From: Paenibacillus_AQ nitricinens | Lineage (GTDB): Bacteria; Bacillota; Bacilli; Paenibacillales; Paenibacillaceae | NCBI RefSeq assembly: GCF_052056485.1 | Contig: NZ_CP183948.1 | Coordinates: 6,724,975-6,788,974 of the forward strand | Reading direction: 5' to 3' | Length of the DNA: 64,000 nucleotides | Shown: positions 59,378 through 64,000 of the stretch, one piece after another | Layout of the letters: each line of letters begins with the position of its first letter | How positions within the stretch are numbered: the stretch's first letter is position 1 | Notes under the pieces: generated by a model | The model's input: only the letters and a program-made list of their open reading frames with translations | Told to the model about the DNA's origin: nothing | Database searches by the model: none | Made by a program: the position numbers and the translations under genes

Positions 59378-60754
59378 TTATTTTCCTAAACAAAATTGCG
59401 AGAATATTTGGTCTAACAACGAGTCCGCTGCTGTATCACCAATAATTTCACCCAGCTGTTCCCATGCTAGCCGTACATCGATTTGAATCATATCAATCGG
59501 TATATACTGTTCCGCCGCATCGTATGCATCTTGTAGTGATTTATAAGCTTTTTTGAGCAAGGCAATATGTCTCACATTACTTACATATGTCAAGTCACCC
59601 GATTCCAGCTTTCCACCAAAAAAGAGTGTCGAAATGGCATCTTCAAGTTTGTCTAGACCTTCCTCTTCCAGAACGGACATCGGTACGATGTTGGACTCCT
59701 CAAAGTACGAGAGCAACTTATCCTTATCCAGTTTGGGTGGTAAGTCCATTTTATTCATGATCACTAGGCATTGTCTACCGTGGATTTGTTCCATCAATGC
59801 CAATTCGTCCTCATGCAGCTCTTCGTTAGCATTTAACACAAGTAGAATCAGATCCGCATCACTAACTGCCGCCTTGGAACGTTCTACGCCAATCTTCTCG
59901 ACTACATCCATCGTTTCACGAATTCCCGCCGTATCAAGCAACTTAAGCGGAATGTTGTTTATCGTTATATATTCTTCGATGACATCACGTGTTGTTCCAG
60001 GAATATCTGTTACAATCGCTTTGTTATCACGTGCTAACGCGTTTAATAATGAAGATTTACCAACATTGGGACGACCAACTATAGCTGTCGTTATCCCCTC
60101 ACGAAGAATTTTTCCTTCATTAGAAGTCTTAAGAAGCTTTGTGATTCCTTCCATCACTTCACTGCTTTTATCTTTAATAAATTCAGCTGTCATGGATTCT
60201 ACATCGTGCTCTGGATAATCTATATTCACTTCGATATGAGCCAGCATCTCAATAAGTGTATGACGCAAAGCATGAATTCGATCCGACAAGGATCCACTGA
60301 CCTGCTTTAAAGCCACCGAAAACGCGCGATCCGACTTCGAGCGAATGAGATCAATAACCGCCTCAGCCTGTGATAAATCTATACGTCCACCCAAGAAAGC
60401 ACGCTTGGTGAACTCACCCGGCTCGGCTAACCTTATCTCCTGCTGAAGAAGTAAATCCATCACCCTTCTTACAGAAATTACACCACCATGAGCACTGATC
60501 TCTACTACATCCTCAGTAGTAAAAGAACGCGGACCCTTCATTACGGTTACAAGTACTTCTTCCAGCTTCTCCCCGTTATCCGGACTAACGATATGCCCAT
60601 AATGAACGGTATGCGATTCCGCTTCAGTTAACGGAACTCGGCTACGAAACAAAGGAGCCACTTGGGAAATAGCCTGTGGGCCACTTACCCGAATAATAGC
60701 AATTCCTCCCTCGCCTAATGCCGTTGATACGGCAGCAATGGTGTCACTAAGCAT
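59378..60754 (-). CDS. mnmE: tRNA modification GTPase MnmE
   Basis: This 458-residue protein has an N-terminal THF-binding domain, a helical domain and a GTPase (GRPNVGKSSLLN, TDIPGTTRD, DTAGIRET, NKMD) and ends in the conserved CLGK. It works with MnmG in U34 modification. ATG 60754 is preferred with GGGGTG upstream; a GTG four codons earlier is possible. Confidence 0.96.
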   Translation of the reverse strand: MLSDTIAAVSTALGEGGIAIIRVSGPQAISQVAPLFRSRVPLTEAESHTVHYGHIVSPDNGEKLEEVLVTVMKGPRSFTTEDVVEISAHGGVISVRRVMDLLLQQEIRLAEPGEFTKRAFLGGRIDLSQAEAVIDLIRSKSDRAFSVALKQVSGSLSDRIHALRHTLIEMLAHIEVNIDYPEHDVESMTAEFIKDKSSEVMEGITKLLKTSNEGKILREGITTAIVGRPNVGKSSLLNALARDNKAIVTDIPGTTRDVIEEYITINNIPLKLLDTAGIRETMDVVEKIGVERSKAAVSDADLILLVLNANEELHEDELALMEQIHGRQCLVIMNKMDLPPKLDKDKLLSYFEESNIVPMSVLEEEGLDKLEDAISTLFFGGKLESGDLTYVSNVRHIALLKKAYKSLQDAYDAAEQYIPIDMIQIDVRLAWEQLGEIIGDTAADSLLDQIFSQFCLGK

Positions 60755-60811
60755 GCTGTTTTTCACCCCAAAACCTGTATTTTTTGATTATAAACGGTCT
60801 TATATTTTTAA

Positions 60812-60853
60812 AAAAGCAATGACCCCTTACATTGGTCAAGGAGTCATTGCATC
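60812..60853 (-). terminator. terminator of the rnpA-yidC-jag unit
   Basis: GCAATGACTCCTT pairs with AAGGGGTCATTGC, followed by TTTTTTAAAA on the minus strand. Confidence 0.85.
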
Positions 60854-60862
60854 ATATAGTCT

Positions 60863-61597
60863 TTACTTCAAAGTTATAACGACGCGGCGATTTGGCTCTT
60901 CGCCCTTACTAAGGGTATTCACTTGCCGATGATCCTGTAATCTGGAGTGAATAATTTTCCGCTCCTGAGGTGACATCGGTTCCAGTACTACCTCTTTACG
61001 AGTCCGAATGACACGACTGGCTAAACGATCAGCCAGCTCTTCGAGAGTTTTTTTACGCCGCTCACGGAAGTTCTCCGCATCTAGCACAAGCCGTATAAAA
61101 CTGTCGGAGTAACGATTAGCTACGATATTAGCCAAATACTGCAGAGCATCGAGAGTTTGTCCTCTTCTACCAATCAACAGTCCCAAATCTGGACCTGATA
61201 TCTGCAGAATCGTGGATTCCTTGGTGTGGACGATTTCTACTTCCACTTCGAGCCCCATGCTCTTAGCGACATCCACAATGAAATGAACGGCTTCTTGGTA
61301 AGCTTCCTCCACCGGTTGTCCGGAATCTTGGCGTGGCACACCGCCGTTAGCCTCCTGTTTGCTCTCTCTGGTTGACTGCTGAGGCAGTGACGGAGCACTC
61401 GCCGCTGATGCCGGTGCGGCTTCGGCTATCAAGGTTAACTCAACCTTGGCACCTTTCGCACCGATCAATCCCAGGAATCCTCTTGATGGCTGCTCAAGTA
61501 CGTTGACCGTTACCCGGTCCTTTTGAACTCCAAGCTGGGTTAGTCCCCGTTCTACAGCTTCTTCAATGGTTTTCCCTGTTGCGACGACTTTGCTCAT
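60863..61597 (-). CDS. jag: RNA-binding protein Jag/KhpB
   Basis: This 244-residue protein has a Jag_N domain (about 1-50), a Pro/Ser/Gln/Ala-rich linker, a KH domain (LLIGRRGQTLDALQYLANIV) and an R3H-type end (EEPNRRVVITLK). It binds mRNA and affects cell elongation in streptococci. The start overlaps the yidC stop by 4 bases, the common pairing. Confidence 0.93.
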   Translation of the reverse strand: MSKVVATGKTIEEAVERGLTQLGVQKDRVTVNVLEQPSRGFLGLIGAKGAKVELTLIAEAAPASAASAPSLPQQSTRESKQEANGGVPRQDSGQPVEEAYQEAVHFIVDVAKSMGLEVEVEIVHTKESTILQISGPDLGLLIGRRGQTLDALQYLANIVANRYSDSFIRLVLDAENFRERRKKTLEELADRLASRVIRTRKEVVLEPMSPQERKIIHSRLQDHRQVNTLSKGEEPNRRVVITLK

Positions 61598-62463
61598 TTT
61601 GACTTTTTGGCTCCCTTCGATGACTTGTTGCCGCTTTTGCTCTTCGGAGCAGGGCTTGAGTCATCTGTACTTTTCACAGCACTTGCGATTGCCAATTTGT
61701 GTTTATCATTGTTGCGATATAAGAAATAGTTCTGAACAATAGTGTAAATGTTACTGTATACCCAGTACAGCGGCAATGCTGCTGGGAAGTTGTAGGACAT
61801 AACGAAAATCAGAACTGGATAAATCATCATCATGAACTGCATTGGCCCTTGTTGTTGCATCGGGTTCATTTTAGTCATCATTCTGGTTTGTATAAATGTT
61901 GTTAATGCTGCTAGCACCGGTAAGATAAACAGATGATCCGGCTTACCTAGCTCCAGCCATAAGAAGGAGTGCTCCCGTAGATGTGGATTATAGTAGATCG
62001 AGTTGTAGAGAGCGATAAAGATAGGCATTTGTACGATCAGCGGTAAACAACCCGCCATTGGATTAACCTTATTCTCTTGGAACAAACGCATCGTTTCTTG
62101 CTGCACCTTTTCAGGTGTGTCTTTATATTTTTTCTGGATCTTTTGGAGTTCCGGTTGAATGGCTTGCATTGCCCGCGAGCTCTTCACCTGTTTAATCGTA
62201 AGCGGAAGAATCAACGTGCGGACAATAATAACCATCACAAGTACGGCTAAACCATATTCTCCGTTAAACCAATCAGCAAACTTGTCCAAGGCAATGGCGA
62301 AATAATACACTACATTACTTTGCCAGAAGCCTCCATTCTTTAAATCCTCCGTAGTGTGCGTAACAGCAGCTGACGGAGCACATCCCGACAGAACAGCTAA
62401 CGACAACACCATCACTGTGATGAGGAGAAACCATTTTCCCCGTCTAGTCTTCATTAGAGACAC
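61594..62463 (-). CDS. yidC: membrane protein insertase YidC/SpoIIIJ
   Basis: This protein of about 289 residues is a lipoprotein (LSGC at about 28) with five membrane helices and the conserved positive residue in SSRAMQAIQPELQKIQKKYKD. A Lys-rich tail (SGNKSSKGAKKSK) binds ribosomes. It inserts membrane proteins and, as SpoIIIJ, is needed for forespore development. The start is probably GTG 62463, 8 bases after GAGAGGGG; ATG 62454 is an alternative. Confidence 0.93.
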   Translation of the reverse strand: MSLMKTRRGKWFLLITVMVLSLAVLSGCAPSAAVTHTTEDLKNGGFWQSNVVYYFAIALDKFADWFNGEYGLAVLVMVIIVRTLILPLTIKQVKSSRAMQAIQPELQKIQKKYKDTPEKVQQETMRLFQENKVNPMAGCLPLIVQMPIFIALYNSIYYNPHLREHSFLWLELGKPDHLFILPVLAALTTFIQTRMMTKMNPMQQQGPMQFMMMIYPVLIFVMSYNFPAALPLYWVYSNIYTIVQNYFLYRNNDKHKLAIASAVKSTDDSSPAPKSKSGNKSSKGAKKSK

Positions 62464-62549
62464 TTCAAAACCCCTCTCTTGAACATTCCATTCCACCGTA
62501 AATCATACCATAATTATGAATACAAATAAACAAGCCTCTTATGCGTCCT

Positions 62550-62900
62550 TTATTTGCGGGAAGCCTTGAGTAGCTTGGCTTTGCGCAGTACATGCAGCAC
62601 GCTTTTTTCGAGCTCTGCGTATTCCATGGAAAGTGCTCCTTTTCTTACGATAAACACCATATCGAGTCCACCTGCGATTTCAGGTTCATGATGACGAACG
62701 ATTTCCTTCACCAATCTTCTCATTCGGTTACGGACAACCGCGTTTCCAACCTTCTTACTGACCGATACCCCAACTCTAAAACGCTCTACCTCTTTTTTGC
62801 TAAACCAATACACTACAAATTGATGATTCGCAAAAGACTTCCCATGGCGGTATACACGACTGAAGTCGGCACGGTTTCGTAATCGTAACTTTTTGTGCAC
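62550..62900 (-). CDS. rnpA: ribonuclease P protein component
   Basis: This basic protein of about 116 residues has RFRVGVSVSKKVGNAVVRNRMRRLVKEIVR, the RNase P protein signature. With RnpB RNA it matures tRNA 5' ends. GTG 62900 is preferred (MHKKLRLRNRADF), 7 bases after AAGGAG. An ATG 15 bases earlier lies on top of that site. Confidence 0.94.
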   Translation of the reverse strand: MHKKLRLRNRADFSRVYRHGKSFANHQFVVYWFSKKEVERFRVGVSVSKKVGNAVVRNRMRRLVKEIVRHHEPEIAGGLDMVFIVRKGALSMEYAELEKSVLHVLRKAKLLKASRK

Positions 62901-63152
62901 GGGAATCTCCTTCATAAATCCGGTTAAAAGAATCCTTCCGAATTTTTTTCTTCTAATAGTATAGTCATTTGGATGTCGCTATAAACGACCGCGACTACAA
63001 CGCTGAAATTTCCCTTCTATATTATAGAAAGAAAAATATTCTCAACTTCTCACAAAATAATTCTGTATATACGTTAAATAGCCCCGCAAAGTGTAGCTAG
63101 CGCATTAAGCGAGATCCTAGTCGTTTGCAGAGCAAAAAATAATAAAAAGCAG

Positions 63153-63181
63153 TAAAAAAAGACCACCGGAGTGGTCCCTTA
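63153..63181 (-). terminator. terminator of rpmH
   Basis: GGGACCAC-TCCG-GTGGTCTT followed by TTTTTTACT on the minus strand. The 260-base gap between it and rnpA holds no other feature. Confidence 0.8.
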
Positions 63182-63191
63182 GTGGCCTAAC

Positions 63192-63326
63192 TTACGCACT
63201 CAAAACTTTTCTGCCTTTCAAGCGGCGAGCTGCCAGCACTTTACGGCCGTTTTTCGTGCTCATTCTTTTACGGAAACCGTGAACCTTCTTACGTTTGCTC
63301 ACATTTGGTCTAAATGTCGGTCTCAT
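63192..63326 (-). CDS. rpmH: 50S ribosomal protein L34
   Basis: The 44-residue basic protein begins MRPTFRPNVSKRKKVHGFRK and ends GRKVLSA, the L34 pattern. AGGGAGG lies 8 bases before the ATG. rpmH beside dnaA is the universal origin marker in bacteria. Confidence 0.97.
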   Translation of the reverse strand: MRPTFRPNVSKRKKVHGFRKRMSTKNGRKVLAARRLKGRKVLSA

Positions 63327-63534
63327 AATTGCACCTCCCTTACAGGAACTTAATTACTGTCATATAAGCAGAAACGGTCTAAGCCGTCCTTATAGTAGGG
63401 ACAGTATCTACATGAATCATCAATTAATTATCGAGACATATCCTTACAGAAAACACCTTTATATATTTAAACATATTTTATGCGCAAAAGTCAACCTACT
63501 GCTGGCTCCAGAGCCTCCCTCTAATTTAAGCTGC

Positions 63535-63918
63535 TTGTCCACAACTCCCATTAGAAAAAAAAGTAATCCACAAGATATGACAGTTATCCACCTGTGATCA
63601 AAAAATAAAGTCGACTACTCACAGATGAGCACAACCTGTGTATAAAATTATCGAAGCTTTGGCGTAAGTTGTCGAACCGTAAACAAATTATCAACAATAT
63701 GTAGTGGTGTTCTTAATAATTGTACACAAGTGCTTGAATTTGTGGATAAAATAGCCCTGCTCATTGAAAAATAAGGGGCGTTTTGCTATGATGGTATTAC
63801 TTTTGAATGTGAATAGATTTGTTTGTTCTCTTAATTATCAACAAGCTGTGGATAAAGTTGTGAACAAATCAAATTTATCCATATTTTTTTGTCTCTTCAT
63901 ATTGCCTACTGGGGATAA
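63535..63918. other. oriC region upstream of dnaA: DnaA-box cluster
   Basis: Perfect boxes TTATCCACA (as TGTGGATAA) lie at 63741-63749 and 63847-63855. Near matches lie at 63535 (TTGTCCACA), 63564 (TAATCCACA), 63584 (TTATCCACC), 63637 (TGTGTATAA), 63688 and 63835 (TTATCAACA), 63720 (TTGTACACA), 63859 (TGTGAACAA), 63875 (TTATCCATA) and 63910 (TGGGGATAA). The unwinding element is expected downstream of dnaA, off the window. Confidence 0.9.
63764..63792 (+). promoter_or_regulatory. dnaA promoter
   Basis: TTGAAA (63764-63769), 17 bases, TATGAT (63787-63792). Boxes lie on both sides, fitting DnaA autoregulation. The AAAGGAG at 63985-63991 is the likely dnaA ribosome site, with the start codon just past 64000. 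Confidence 0.8.
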
Positions 63919-64000
63919 ATATCAGCACCAACCTATTTTCTTCGACATTTCCACTTCATGGCTGATGCCACATTTGGAAGATTTAAAGGAGTGACAGTCT

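Noticed and set aside
59553..60218. 221-codon frame opposite mnmE
   Set aside because: Antisense shadow; Ser-rich product with no ribosome site.
63764..63994. 76-codon plus-strand frame before dnaA
   Set aside because: It lies on the dnaA promoter and DnaA boxes, has no ribosome site and an unlikely composition.
1..64000. CRISPR arrays and rRNA genes
   Set aside because: No regularly spaced repeats and no rRNA sequence were seen.

Overview
The window is the left flank of the chromosomal origin of a Gram-positive, spore-forming member of the Bacillales, most likely Paenibacillus. The right end holds rpmH, rnpA, yidC/spoIIIJ, jag, mnmE, mnmG, rsmG, noc, parA/soj and parB/spo0J, all on the minus strand. 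It then runs into a DnaA-box cluster and a dnaA promoter, with dnaA itself just off the right edge. The yyaC spore gene, the complete WalRKHIJ-HtrA locus, a glycine riboswitch and strong AGGAGG ribosome sites agree with this. The genus is inferred from gene order and protein style, not from a search.

Region by region: 1-8.1 kb is accessory metabolism (end of an MFS exporter, riboswitch-controlled glycine/D-alanine-type permease, zinc alcohol dehydrogenase, MerR regulator, lipoprotein agmatine deiminase, alpha/beta hydrolase, AraC regulator). From 8.1 to 13.25 kb lies a mosaic bounded and divided by three direct copies of the last codons of rlmH (Gly-Glu-Pro-Tyr-His-Lys-stop). The first segment carries a divergent HxlR/SRPBCC pair and a decayed IS150-type element. 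The second carries a MarR regulator facing an SDR/aldo-keto reductase pair. This is the layout of staphylococcal cassette chromosome (SCC) insertions at rlmH, but no recombinase gene is present. From 13.2 to 25 kb come rlmH, an ArsR/MFS pair, a small CxxH/CxxC protein, the cydABDC operon, a YdjO-like protein, a cold-shock protein and htrA.

25-34.7 kb holds the WalRK cell-wall control operon, an M23 endopeptidase with LysM and G5 domains, an unknown anchored protein and purA. 34.9-40 kb is dnaB-rplI-gdpP-yybS and a MazG-like gene. 40-47 kb has a CBS protein, an LCP ligase, a D,D-carboxypeptidase, a peptide-binding lipoprotein and a MutS2-like protein without an Smr domain, preceded by a structured, terminator-containing leader. 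47.6-53.6 kb has rpsR-ssb-rpsF, tRNA-Ser(CGA), an MscS channel, a DUF3343 protein, yyaC, a DUF4446 protein and a cysteine-desulfurase-like enzyme. 53.7-64 kb is the segregation, tRNA-modification and membrane-insertion cluster beside oriC, with two parS sites.

Most housekeeping genes are on the minus strand, co-directional with replication leaving the origin. The most interesting signals are the three rlmH-tail repeats and the MutS2-like leader region at 47.24-47.53 kb.
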